Assembly: GCA_946406275.1 (NCBI GenBank)
Contig: CAMJJZ010000039.1
Span: 1 to 10,915, forward strand
DNA length: 10,915 nucleotides
Source: an uncultured Bacteroidales bacterium
Lineage (GTDB): Bacteria; Bacteroidota; Bacteroidia; Bacteroidales; UBA932
Direction of reading: 5' to 3'
This document shows, in pieces, positions 1 to 6,078 of the stretch. The notes below the pieces were generated by a model that did not search any database, had not been told where the DNA came from, and saw only the letters and a program-made list of their open reading frames with translations. Positions within the stretch are counted from its first letter, which is position 1, and each line of letters begins with the position of its first letter. The position numbers and the translations under genes are program-made.

Positions 1-228
1 GCGGCAGACATCCGTTCCAGCGCCCAGGGCCTGTTCATGATGATGACCAACGGCTTCGGCGCCACCATTGGCACCCTGGCCGCCGGCGCCGTTGTAGAAG
101 CCTGCGACGTGTTCAACACCCCCGCCAACTGGCCCAACGCCTGGTACATCTTCGCCGCCTACGCCTTTGTGGTTGGCATCCTCTTCATGATCCTCTTCAA
201 GGACCCCAGAAAGAAAGCCAAAGCATAG
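1..228 (+). CDS. Nucleoside:H+ symporter, NupG-type MFS permease (3' end only)
   Basis: Only the last 75 residues are present; the gene starts upstream of the window and is read in frame from base 1 to a TAG stop at 226-228. The segment begins AADIRSSAQGLFMMMTNGFG, which matches the conserved region preceding transmembrane helix 11 of the nucleoside:H+ symporter family (NupG/XapB type, part of the major facilitator superfamily). Two hydrophobic stretches follow, GATIGTLAAGAVVE and WYIFAAYAFVVGILFMILF, fitting the last two membrane helices, and then a short basic cytoplasmic tail (KDPRKKAKA). The family imports nucleosides across the inner membrane driven by protons. The gene is closed by the terminator at 251-292 and appears unrelated to the fimbrial operon downstream. 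Substrate range cannot be told from this fragment. Confidence 0.85.
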   Translation, partial: AADIRSSAQGLFMMMTNGFGATIGTLAAGAVVEACDVFNTPANWPNAWYIFAAYAFVVGILFMILFKDPRKKAKA

Positions 229-250
229 AAAGCCAAATCACAGAAACTGC

Positions 251-292
251 TGGACCGATACTCCTCAACTGTGGGTACCGGTCCATTTTTTT
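251..292 (+). terminator. Intrinsic terminator of the permease gene
   Basis: An 11-position stem pairs 251-261 (TGGACCGATAC) with 275-285 (GTACCGGTCCA) with a single A/C mismatch around a 13-nt loop, and is followed at once by seven T residues (286-292). It lies 22 bases after the permease stop codon. On the minus strand no T-run follows the stem, so it should not efficiently end transcription of the convergent zinc-ribbon gene. Confidence 0.85.
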
Positions 293-315
293 GCAGGGCT
301 CCTGCAGCTGATGGT

Positions 316-353
316 CCAGAAAATGGGACATCAACCACAAATTGGGACATCAG
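316..353. repeat. Two tandem 19-bp imperfect direct repeats
   Basis: The units CCAGAAAATGGGACATCAA (316-334) and CCACAAATTGGGACATCAG (335-353) match at 16 of 19 positions, with an invariant core TGGGACATCA. They sit between two convergent genes, just beyond the 3' end of the zinc-ribbon gene. Several short repeats side by side are characteristic of the ends of some insertion sequences (for example the IS21 family), so a decayed element end is possible; a protein-binding site is an alternative. No transposase gene is visible. Confidence 0.55.
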
Positions 354-361
354 CCGCACTT

Positions 362-754
362 TTACTCCAATTGGTTCTCCAGGATGTTTTCAATGTTGAT
401 GGCGCGGGTGGGGGTGATGTCATAGTGGATTTCGAAGCAGGTGTAGTGGTGGCGGTGGCCGATTTTGCTGTATGAGGTGGTGTATTCCTGATTGAAATGG
501 AGTTCCCGGAGGGTGCGGCGGTCGATGGACGTGATTCCCATGGCCAGGAGGTGCTTCAGGATGTAATAGTTATTCTCCAGAATGCGGACTACGCGGTCGT
601 GATAATGGTTGGTGCTTACCTTGCGGTGGGAATTGTGGAATGCGTTCTTGCACTCCAGGCTGCAGAACTTGCGGTCCGGCCGGCCCAGTGCTATGGGCTC
701 TCCGCAGAAAAGGCATCGCGGCACTCTGTCTTCCATCTGATACTTCGGGCTCAT
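362..754 (-). CDS. Small zinc-ribbon protein of unknown function
   Basis: The 130-aa product has four cysteines in a CxxC-x13-CxxxC arrangement (C14, C17, C31, C35), with the core RKFCSLECKNAFHNSHR. This is typical of a treble-clef or FCS/DUF2116-like zinc ribbon. The rest is basic and rich in His and Tyr, with a probable helical segment near residues 53-69 (VVRILENNYYILKHLLA), and has no signal peptide or membrane helix, so it is probably cytoplasmic. The reading frame stays open upstream to a TTG at 784, but I chose the ATG at 754 because a promoter-like -7 box overlaps that upstream extension. Similar small proteins are common in Bacteroidales genomes, but I know of no established function; nucleic-acid binding is a guess from the ribbon and basic charge. 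It is transcribed away from the fimbrial operon. Confidence 0.8.
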   Translation of the reverse strand: MSPKYQMEDRVPRCLFCGEPIALGRPDRKFCSLECKNAFHNSHRKVSTNHYHDRVVRILENNYYILKHLLAMGITSIDRRTLRELHFNQEYTTSYSKIGHRHHYTCFEIHYDITPTRAINIENILENQLE

Positions 755-772
755 CCTGTGACTGTTTTGCCG

Positions 773-803
773 CAAAGATGCCAAAGCCTTCCGTGAATTG
801 CAA
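773..803 (-). promoter_or_regulatory. Promoter P1 of the zinc-ribbon gene
   Basis: Read on the minus strand there is a -33-like TTG(C) (800-803) and a -7-like CATCTTTG (773-780; consensus TAnnTTTG, 7 of 8 counting the free positions) separated by 19 bases. This is the spacing of Bacteroidetes promoters read by their primary sigma factor. Initiation would fall around 765-768, just upstream of the ATG at 754, which supports that start codon over the TTG at 784. Confidence 0.6.
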
Positions 804-906
804 GAATCGTAAAAAAGATTTCAAAGATTTTATACGAATCCCTGTTACCGCAAAAAACACAATTCGGTGGATTCTTTTTTAAGGTCCTCAAAAAATCTTA
901 CGATTC
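804..906. repeat. 9-bp inverted repeat enclosing promoter P2
   Basis: GAATCGTAA at 804-812 and TTACGATTC at 898-906 are perfect inverted copies 85 bases apart. The match continues imperfectly inward as A-rich and GATT sequence. A related word, TACGAATC, lies between them at 833-840. The enclosed segment contains the minus-strand promoter P2. The repeat may be an operator pair or the ends of an invertible promoter segment; no invertase gene is present in the window. Confidence 0.45.
822..854 (-). promoter_or_regulatory. Second tandem promoter P2, minus strand
   Basis: On the minus strand TTTG (851-854, part of a TTTTTTG run) is followed after 21 bases by AATCTTTG (822-829), seven of eight against TAnnTTTG. 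Together with P1 it forms a tandem pair reading toward the zinc-ribbon gene. It lies inside the 9-bp inverted repeat. Confidence 0.5.
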
Positions 907-938
907 ACATTAAAAAACAGTCAAAAACATTAAAAAAC
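907..938. repeat. Direct repeat ACATTAAAAAAC x2, 20-bp period
   Basis: The 12-base word ACATTAAAAAAC occurs at 907-918 and again at 927-938, exactly 20 bases apart, or about two helical turns, in a strongly A-rich stretch. Phased A-tracts of this kind bend DNA and often serve as activator or regulator sites. It lies upstream of the fimbrial operon leader and may help control it. Confidence 0.5.
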
Positions 939-948
939 GTATAAATCT

Positions 949-984
949 GCGCCCCGGAGCCCTCCGGAGGCGCTTTTTCCTTTT
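949..984 (+). terminator. Intrinsic terminator or attenuator upstream of the ssb-fimbrial operon
   Basis: Five base pairs (949-953 with 969-973), a bulged A at 968, then five more (954-958 with 963-967) close a 4-nt loop. TTTTTCCTTTT follows. The shape is a strong plus-strand terminator, yet no plus-strand gene ends nearby: the nearest is the permease, already terminated at 292. It may insulate the fimbrial operon from read-through, or act as an attenuator if the operon promoter lies upstream of it. Confidence 0.75.
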
Positions 985-990
985 GCCATA

Positions 991-1067
991 CATTTACTTT
1001 GCACCAGGCATCCCGCTCCGGAAGCGCGCCCGGCGGGAGCCCCAAAGTGAAACCTTAAAAGTAAATG
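991..1067. repeat. 10-bp inverted repeat around the GC-rich leader
   Basis: CATTTACTTT (991-1000) and AAAGTAAATG (1058-1067) are perfect inverted copies that flank the leader; the left arm overlaps the putative -7 box and the right arm ends just before the ssb-like start codon. Between them TCCCGC (1011-1016) and GCGGGA (1033-1038) can form a GC-rich leader hairpin. The function is unknown; transcriptional operator or RNA structure are both possible. Confidence 0.45.
994..1001 (+). promoter_or_regulatory. Possible -7 box of the operon promoter
   Basis: TTACTTTG at 994-1001 matches the Bacteroidetes -7 consensus TAnnTTTG except at position two. It would start transcripts around 1008, giving a leader of about 64 bases before the ssb-like gene. 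No convincing TTTG lies 19-21 bases upstream, where the T-run of the terminator sits instead, so a helper regulator may be needed or the call may be wrong. Confidence 0.35.
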
Positions 1068-1071
1068 TAAA

Positions 1072-1434
1072 ATGGAATTCGTGAACACAATACAGCTGCG
1101 TGGAGTTGTTGGACGCGCCGACATAGGCTCCTACAACGGCAACCGCGTATGCAATTTCTCCGTAGTGACGGAATACGCCACAAGGGACCGTGAGGGTAAC
1201 TCCGTAGTGGAGCCCACATGGTTCAACGCATCGTTCTGGGAGACAGGCGGAGTAGTAAAGCCGGAGATGGACAAGATCCAGAAAGGGTCGTGGGTGGAAG
1301 TCACCGGCCGCTTGCGCATACGCAAATACACGTCCATAGACAGCGTTGAACGCGTAGCCCTGGACGTATTTGCAAGGACTGTCACCGTAATCGAGAGAGA
1401 CGACGCCAGCATGCAGCCGCAAAGAGACTTCTAA
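1072..1434 (+). CDS. ssb: Short single-stranded DNA-binding protein (SSB paralog)
   Basis: The 120-aa product is a single OB-fold SSB domain: MEFVNTIQLRGVVGR opens as SSB strand 1, followed by NFSVVTEYATRDREG, the signature TWFNASFWE at residues 49-57, and KGSWVEVTGRLRIRKY. SSB coats single-stranded DNA in replication, repair and recombination. The protein stops shortly after the fold (ending MQPQRDF), so it lacks the usual 40-60-residue linker and acidic tip that recruits repair proteins, although the last residue is still Phe. It is therefore probably an accessory paralog, not the housekeeping SSB. The start has an A-rich, non-Shine-Dalgarno upstream region typical of Bacteroidales. Its TAA is one base from the ATG of the DUF3575 gene, so the two are probably translationally coupled. 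Confidence 0.92.
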   Translation: MEFVNTIQLRGVVGRADIGSYNGNRVCNFSVVTEYATRDREGNSVVEPTWFNASFWETGGVVKPEMDKIQKGSWVEVTGRLRIRKYTSIDSVERVALDVFARTVTVIERDDASMQPQRDF

Positions 1435-1435
1435 G

Positions 1436-1984
1436 ATGAAAAAGGCCTTTCTTCTGATAACGCTCCTTATGAGCCTGAGCGCCGGTGCGCAGCGTTTTTC
1501 CGTAGGGACAAACGCCGTGGACTGGATGACTCTTGGAACCATGAATATGGAGGCGTCGGCAGCCCTGTCAAGGTCCTTTTCACTTCATCTGGGCGCAGGG
1601 CTCAATCCGTGGTCCTACCGTGCTGGAGACCCTGAGGCGCAGTTTCAAATGCGTCAGGGCACCATCAGGGCGGGAGCACGATGGTGGCCGTGGCACATAT
1701 ACTCCGGATGGTGGATGGGTGCCGATGCCAGATACTCGGTATATAACGAAGGAGGTATCCGCAGCCGTGAGACTGAAGAGGGAGATGCGTGGGGAGGAGG
1801 TCTTTACGGCGGGTATGCCCTAATGCTTTCCGACCGTTGGAACCTGGACCTGGGAGCAGGACTCTGGGGCGGCGGAAAGATATACACCGTCTATGCCTGT
1901 CCCGTTTGCGGGGCAAAGACGGAAAGTGGCAGCAAAGCCTTCCTTCTCCCGGATGCACGTGTTGCAATTCAGTTCATTTTTTGA
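1436..1984 (+). CDS. DUF3575-family outer-membrane barrel protein
   Basis: The 182-aa product has a signal peptide (MKKAFLLITLLMSLSAGAQ, cleavage likely near A18/Q19). The body of alternating short strands is rich in Gly, Trp and Tyr (VGTNAVDWMTLGTMNMEASA, SLHLGAGLNPW, GGGLYGGYALML, LDLGAGLWGG) and the protein ends in Phe (AIQFIF), all marks of a small outer-membrane beta-barrel. The opening FSVGTNAVDW and a CPVCG pair (C155, C158) late in the chain resemble the DUF3575 family, which is found beside fimbrial genes in Bacteroidales. The role is unproven; an outer-membrane partner in fimbrial assembly is inferred from position. It starts one base after the ssb stop and ends six bases before the next gene. 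Confidence 0.85.
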   Translation: MKKAFLLITLLMSLSAGAQRFSVGTNAVDWMTLGTMNMEASAALSRSFSLHLGAGLNPWSYRAGDPEAQFQMRQGTIRAGARWWPWHIYSGWWMGADARYSVYNEGGIRSRETEEGDAWGGGLYGGYALMLSDRWNLDLGAGLWGGGKIYTVYACPVCGAKTESGSKAFLLPDARVAIQFIF

Positions 1985-1990
1985 GAACCA

Positions 1991-3979
1991 ATGAACAGGA
2001 GAGTACTTTACGCAATTGCAACGGCATCCGTTCTTGCCGGCTGCGGGGCTCCAAAAAAAATAGACAGGCTCCGCAGCGGCGAGATTGCCGCCACACTCGC
2101 CCTCTCACGCGGTGAGATTGAAGAAGAACGCAAGGTTATCGCCTCAAAGAGGGATACACTTTCCGTCAAGGACGACGACGGGAACACTATCCTAATCATG
2201 AAGGCGGTACGCGACGAAGAGAGTGGCGAGATGGTGGCAACGGAGACCCTGGACGCCGCAGTGATCACCTCCAGATTCAGGAACGTAGCGGAGCGTCACG
2301 GAAAGGTGGACCTGCGGTTCGAGGTCATCGTCCCGGAAGAGATGATAGACTCCAAATGGCAGCTGCGGTTCTACCCGGACATGTTCGTCCTGGAAGACAG
2401 CCTGAGGCTTGAGAGCGTGCTCATAACAGGCGCGGAATACCGGAAGGCCCAGCTCCGGGGGTATCAGCTGTACGACAAGTACCTGGCGTCCATAATCACG
2501 GACACCACGGCCTTCATCGACCGCAGGAGCCTGGAAATCTGGATTTCCCGCAACATGGTGGACCTGTGGAAGTACAGGAACGACACCTCCTGGGTGGATC
2601 CGGAGGAATTCCATTCGCTGTTTGGCCCCACTGAGGCCGATGCCATCCGGCACTACACCTGGTGGTCACGGAGGCGTAAGCACGAGTCCATGTGGCTCCT
2701 GAGGGGCCGCAAGTTCAACCAGCTGGTGAAATCCCCCATCGTCAAGGATGGCGTGCGCCTGGACACGGTTCTCCGCGACGCCCAGGGCAACTTCGTCTAC
2801 CAATACACCCAGTCCCTGAAGACCCGGCCGCGCCTAAGGAAAGTGGATATCGTCCTGTCCGGGGAGATTTACGAGGAGGACAAACGCCTGTATAACATGC
2901 CTCGGAGCGAACCGCTCACATTCTACATCAGTTCCTTGTCGTCCATGGTTGACGGGACGGACCGATACCTTACCCGCGTCATAGAGCGCCGGGCGGAGGC
3001 CCACACGGCCTGTTACGTGGACTTTGCCAAGGGAAGCGCCGACATAGACCTTTCCCTGGGCCACAACCGGGACGAAATGGGCAGAATCAAGGGTAACATC
3101 CTGGAACTTCTGGGAAGCGACACCTTTGAAATGGATTCCATAGTAATCGTTGCCTCAGCTAGTCCTGAGGGCGGCCGGAAGGCCAACGAGGCGCTATCCG
3201 CGCGCCGAGCAGCATCCGTTGCAGACTACTACGAGGATTACATCCGGCACTACCGGGACTCCGTGCAGAAAGCCCTGGACAGGGAGGCGGCAGGAACCTT
3301 CGCCATCACCGTGGACGAGCACGGCCGGGAGCGCACCTCTAGGGTCAAGGCCCGGAAGGCCGATATCCCGCCCATACGGTTCCGCTCACGCTCCAACGGC
3401 GAGAACTGGCCGTACCTCCAGGTCCTGGTAGACGAGGACAAAACGCTCACGGACTATGACAGACGCGCTTTCGCCCGCGCCATGGAGGTGGAGGACCTGG
3501 ACGAAAGGGAGCGCCTCCTCCAGGAGGAACCTTTCTACATCCACATGCGGGAGAACCTTTATCCGCGCCTCAGGACGGTCCGATTCGACTTCCATCTTCA
3601 TCGCCGCGGCATGCTCAAGGACACTCTGCATACCACTGAACTGGACACCGCCTACATGCGAGGCGTGCAGCTCATCCGGGACCGCGAATACGAAAAAGCC
3701 CTCACCATCCTCAAGGACTATCATGACTACAACACCGCAGTAGCATACCTCTCGCTGGACTACAACGCATCGGCAAAGGCAATTCTTGACGAACTTCCCC
3801 GCTCACCTCAGAAAGACTACATGCTGGCCCTGATTCATGCCAGGCGTGGGGACGATCAGAAAGCCGTCCAGTACTACATGGACGCCTGCCGGGCCGACCA
3901 TTCCCTGGTATTCCGCGGCAACCTTGATCCGGAAATATACGTCCTAATCCAGCGATACGGACTCAACAGCGACAATTAA
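1991..3979 (+). CDS. OmpA-like lipoprotein of a fimbrial operon, with TPR-like C-terminus
   Basis: The 662-aa product begins with a lipoprotein signal (lipobox LAGC, lipidated C18). Residues about 20-330 are an extended, unrecognised region with strand-like segments such as KWQLRFYPDMFVLED and TWWSRRRKHESMWLLRGRKF. Residues about 340-415 resemble an OmpA C-terminal domain (YVDFAKGSADIDLSLGHNR, then VASASPEGGRKANEALSARR). The peptidoglycan-binding Arg of the LSxxRA motif is kept (R405/R406), but the Asp expected in the preceding loop is replaced by SASPEGG (389-395), as also seen in Bacteroidales fimbrial-cluster proteins. Residues about 550-655 are helical and TPR-like (MRGVQLIRDREYEKALTILK; ALIHARRGDDQKAVQYYMDA). 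It occupies the place where a DUF3868-type protein often sits in such operons, but it is longer and I cannot confirm that family. It is probably a periplasm-facing outer-membrane lipoprotein acting as scaffold or cell-wall anchor. Confidence 0.82.
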   Translation: MNRRVLYAIATASVLAGCGAPKKIDRLRSGEIAATLALSRGEIEEERKVIASKRDTLSVKDDDGNTILIMKAVRDEESGEMVATETLDAAVITSRFRNVAERHGKVDLRFEVIVPEEMIDSKWQLRFYPDMFVLEDSLRLESVLITGAEYRKAQLRGYQLYDKYLASIITDTTAFIDRRSLEIWISRNMVDLWKYRNDTSWVDPEEFHSLFGPTEADAIRHYTWWSRRRKHESMWLLRGRKFNQLVKSPIVKDGVRLDTVLRDAQGNFVYQYTQSLKTRPRLRKVDIVLSGEIYEEDKRLYNMPRSEPLTFYISSLSSMVDGTDRYLTRVIERRAEAHTACYVDFAKGSADIDLSLGHNRDEMGRIKGNILELLGSDTFEMDSIVIVASASPEGGRKANEALSARRAASVADYYEDYIRHYRDSVQKALDREAAGTFAITVDEHGRERTSRVKARKADIPPIRFRSRSNGENWPYLQVLVDEDKTLTDYDRRAFARAMEVEDLDERERLLQEEPFYIHMRENLYPRLRTVRFDFHLHRRGMLKDTLHTTELDTAYMRGVQLIRDREYEKALTILKDYHDYNTAVAYLSLDYNASAKAILDELPRSPQKDYMLALIHARRGDDQKAVQYYMDACRADHSLVFRGNLDPEIYVLIQRYGLNSDN

Positions 3980-4015
3980 ATACTTCATTTCCAATAACTT
4001 AATATCTTTTCATCC

Positions 4016-5143
4016 ATGAACAAAACTCTTCTATTCCTAACCGGCGCGGCCGCCATCATGGCCGCCATCTCCTGCAACAAGCCCCAAGACGCAGTCCTTC
4101 CCAGCGGAACCGCCTCCGGAGCCATCACCATCAACATCGACATCCCCGATGACCTGCCCTCAAAGTCGGCTGTGGGCGAGATGAAAGACTCCCAGATCAA
4201 CAAGATCCAGGTCTTCGTCTTCGACTCGGCCGGTAAGCTTGAAACCGACTACTATGAGGCTATCTCCCCTGTTGCCACCACCAACTACAACGTGACCATG
4301 GCCACCTTCACCGGTGCCAAGACCGTCTACGCCATCCTCAACCACAACCGCATCGCCCTCAGACCCAAGGTTGGCACCATGTCCAATCTGGAGACCATGC
4401 TCAGCGACCTTTCTGACAACTCCGTCACCAACCTGGTGATGTCCGGAAAGAACGAAATCACTGTGACCGAGTATGACAAGAACAAGAACGCGGCGGCGGT
4501 TCCTCAGACCTTGAACATCTATGTAAAACGTCTGGCTTCACAGATTCTGGTGGACAAAGTGACGGTGGATTTCACAGGTACGGAACTGGAAGGCGGTTCT
4601 TTCAGCATCTCCCAGATATACCTGAAGAACGTAGTGGGCAAGGCTCCCCTGGGAGTACAGGGACTTACGGCAACATCCAACTCTAATGTGCTTCCCATGG
4701 TCCTGAACGATACCTACCATAACACTGCCGACAACTGGTACAACAAGAATACCTACGAAGCCGGTTGTCCCTCCGTGATCTACGATAACGCTTCAATTGC
4801 CGCCACAAGCGTTTCAGGAACTTCTACGGCACTGGGCAGGGTACTATTCGCCTATCCCAACAAGACCAACGCCGACTCCCACGCCGAATCCTTCGGTCCT
4901 CGTCACACCCGTCTTGTGATAAAGGCGCATGTGAAGAAGGATCCTGTAGACGAGGACACCTATTATGTCCTTGACCTTCCGGTCCTCACGGCCAACAACA
5001 TCTACAAAATCACCGACTTCAAGATCACCATGCTGGGCAAGTCCGACGACAACAAGGACGACAACCTCCAGGCCGGTCGTATCACACCCACCATCACCGT
5101 AGATCCCTGGACAGGAACCACAAACCTCTCCTACGAGTTCTAG
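4016..5143 (+). CDS. Fimbrillin, FimA/Mfa1-like major subunit candidate (lipoprotein precursor)
   Basis: The 375-aa product has a lipoprotein signal ending AAISC (C20). The fimbrillin pattern follows: a strand GAITINIDIP, a basic residue in a short loop (SKSA, K50), then KIQVFVFDSAGKLE, VYAILNHNR (104-112), and the second-domain opener VKRLASQILVDKVTVDF (170-186). The C-terminus is TVDPWTGTTNLSYEF. In the Bacteroidales type V pili subunits are exported as lipoproteins, cut after a basic residue before the first core strand, and polymerised by strand exchange. It is likely the main shaft subunit because it is the first subunit gene and sits just before the anchor gene. A 36-base gap separates it from the preceding gene. 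An alternative is a minor fimbrillin of the same fold. Confidence 0.85.
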   Translation: MNKTLLFLTGAAAIMAAISCNKPQDAVLPSGTASGAITINIDIPDDLPSKSAVGEMKDSQINKIQVFVFDSAGKLETDYYEAISPVATTNYNVTMATFTGAKTVYAILNHNRIALRPKVGTMSNLETMLSDLSDNSVTNLVMSGKNEITVTEYDKNKNAAAVPQTLNIYVKRLASQILVDKVTVDFTGTELEGGSFSISQIYLKNVVGKAPLGVQGLTATSNSNVLPMVLNDTYHNTADNWYNKNTYEAGCPSVIYDNASIAATSVSGTSTALGRVLFAYPNKTNADSHAESFGPRHTRLVIKAHVKKDPVDEDTYYVLDLPVLTANNIYKITDFKITMLGKSDDNKDDNLQAGRITPTITVDPWTGTTNLSYEF

Positions 5144-5177
5144 GATGGTGTACAAGAGGGCAGGAAAGAAGGCCTAT

Positions 5178-5205
5178 CCGGGTTCGACTCCCGGGCCCCC
5201 TTCCA
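5178..5205 (+). other. tRNA 3'-end-like remnant (T-arm, acceptor strand, CCA)
   Basis: Within the 80-base gap before the anchor gene there is a T-arm of standard form: stem CCGGG (5178-5182), 7-base loop TTCGACT, stem CCCGG (5190-5194). Then come a 7-base acceptor-like strand GCCCCCT (5195-5201), one discriminator base and CCA (5203-5205). An upstream AGAGGGC (5155-5161) could pair with six of the seven acceptor bases. No D-arm or anticodon arm can be built, so it is not a functional tRNA gene. It may be a relic of a tRNA attachment site or a tRNA-like RNA element in the mRNA. Confidence 0.5.
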
Positions 5206-5223
5206 AGTAAAAAACGCAAACGA

Positions 5224-6066
5224 ATGAAGCAGATTATTCGATTAATACTGGTTGCCGGGGCATCCCTCGTCCTCCACTCATGCCGGTCCCTGGTGCTGGA
5301 GGACAGGTCCTGGTGCCCCAGCTTCCTGTACTACAATCTGGTTAACGGAAGACTCTTCGAGGGCTACGACAGCCTCCTCACCGCGGTGTACAGCCATCCC
5401 AAGGGGAAACTCATTGCCGATGAGACCACCACCGTGGGCAGCATCCTGGGCGGACAGTTCCATGTGGTGGTGAGGGGCACGGAGGCAGTCAGGGGCTGGG
5501 GCCTCACCGGCTGGAAGGGGCTCACGCGCGAGGGCGATGTCTGGACGGTCCCAATCGGCCAGGAATTCCCTCCACTCTACCGCTTCGCCTTTACCGACGG
5601 CATTCAGGAGGAATCCTTCACCGTCCCCGTGGAACTGGTGAAGGAGCACGCCAAGGTTACCATCCAATTCATTGGTTTCGAAACGTTTGCAGGCACCGAC
5701 GGGCGTTTCCCCTTCCACGTGGTGGTCCGCTCCGGCACCTCCGGCATCGACCCTCAGACCGGAATCCCCGTGAAAGGCCCATTCGAATTCGCCCCGGAGG
5801 AAAAGACCATAGGACGATATGAATTCACCCTCCCCCGCCAGGCGGACATGAGCCTAACACTGGAACTGTATGGGAAGGAGAGCGTCTATCCGCGCTCCGG
5901 ATACGAGAACTCATACGACCTACATGACATCCTCCTTCGCCTGGGCGGCATATCCTGGATGGAGAAGAACCTTCCGGACGTTTATATTGAGGTCGATTAT
6001 CAACAGACCACGGTCTCCGTGAGCGTGAGTCCCTGGGGCACGGTGGATCTGGATTACGAATTCTAA
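5224..6066 (+). CDS. FimB/Mfa2-family fimbrial anchor lipoprotein
   Basis: The 280-aa product has a lipoprotein signal ending LHSC (C20). Directly after it comes RSLVLEDRSWCPSFLYYNL, with the EDRSxCP pattern that characterises FimB/Mfa2-type anchors in Bacteroidales. The rest is beta-rich, including PPLYRFAFTDG and ESVYPRSGYENSYDLHDILLR. Known members sit at the base of the fimbria and hold it in the outer membrane, ending elongation and limiting length. The length matches the family, and unlike the three fimbrillin-type neighbours it has no basic-residue cleavage motif shortly after the lipid cysteine, as expected for a subunit that stays membrane-bound. The last 15 residues (VSVSPWGTVDLDYEF) echo the end of the preceding fimbrillin. 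The start is the first Met after the tRNA-like remnant, preceded by an A-rich stretch. Confidence 0.86.
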   Translation: MKQIIRLILVAGASLVLHSCRSLVLEDRSWCPSFLYYNLVNGRLFEGYDSLLTAVYSHPKGKLIADETTTVGSILGGQFHVVVRGTEAVRGWGLTGWKGLTREGDVWTVPIGQEFPPLYRFAFTDGIQEESFTVPVELVKEHAKVTIQFIGFETFAGTDGRFPFHVVVRSGTSGIDPQTGIPVKGPFEFAPEEKTIGRYEFTLPRQADMSLTLELYGKESVYPRSGYENSYDLHDILLRLGGISWMEKNLPDVYIEVDYQQTTVSVSVSPWGTVDLDYEF

Positions 6067-6078
6067 TTAATACGCGAT

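Noticed and set aside
755..784. Extension of the zinc-ribbon protein to an upstream start
   Set aside because: The upstream start is TTG, and the extension overlaps a promoter-like -7 box; the ATG at 754 is the better start.
994..1542. Long minus-strand open frame across the ssb and DUF3575 genes
   Set aside because: It is antisense to two well-recognised genes, crosses the leader hairpins, and shows no recognisable protein features.
4003..4010. TATCTTTT as an internal promoter for the first fimbrillin
   Set aside because: It matches the -7 consensus at seven of eight positions but is only five bases from the ATG and has no TTTG at the proper distance upstream.
5168..5203. The same hairpin as an intrinsic terminator
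   Set aside because: GAAGG/CCTTC and CCGGG/CCCGG can pair, but the sequence after it on the plus strand is A-rich without a T-run, and no clean T-run follows on the minus strand.
5130..5205. A complete tRNA gene ending at the CCA
   Set aside because: Placing the T-arm at standard positions leaves GAGGG opposite GAAGG as the anticodon stem, which cannot pair, and the loop lacks T33. The 5' part would also overlap the fimbrillin coding end. Only the 3' half looks tRNA-like.
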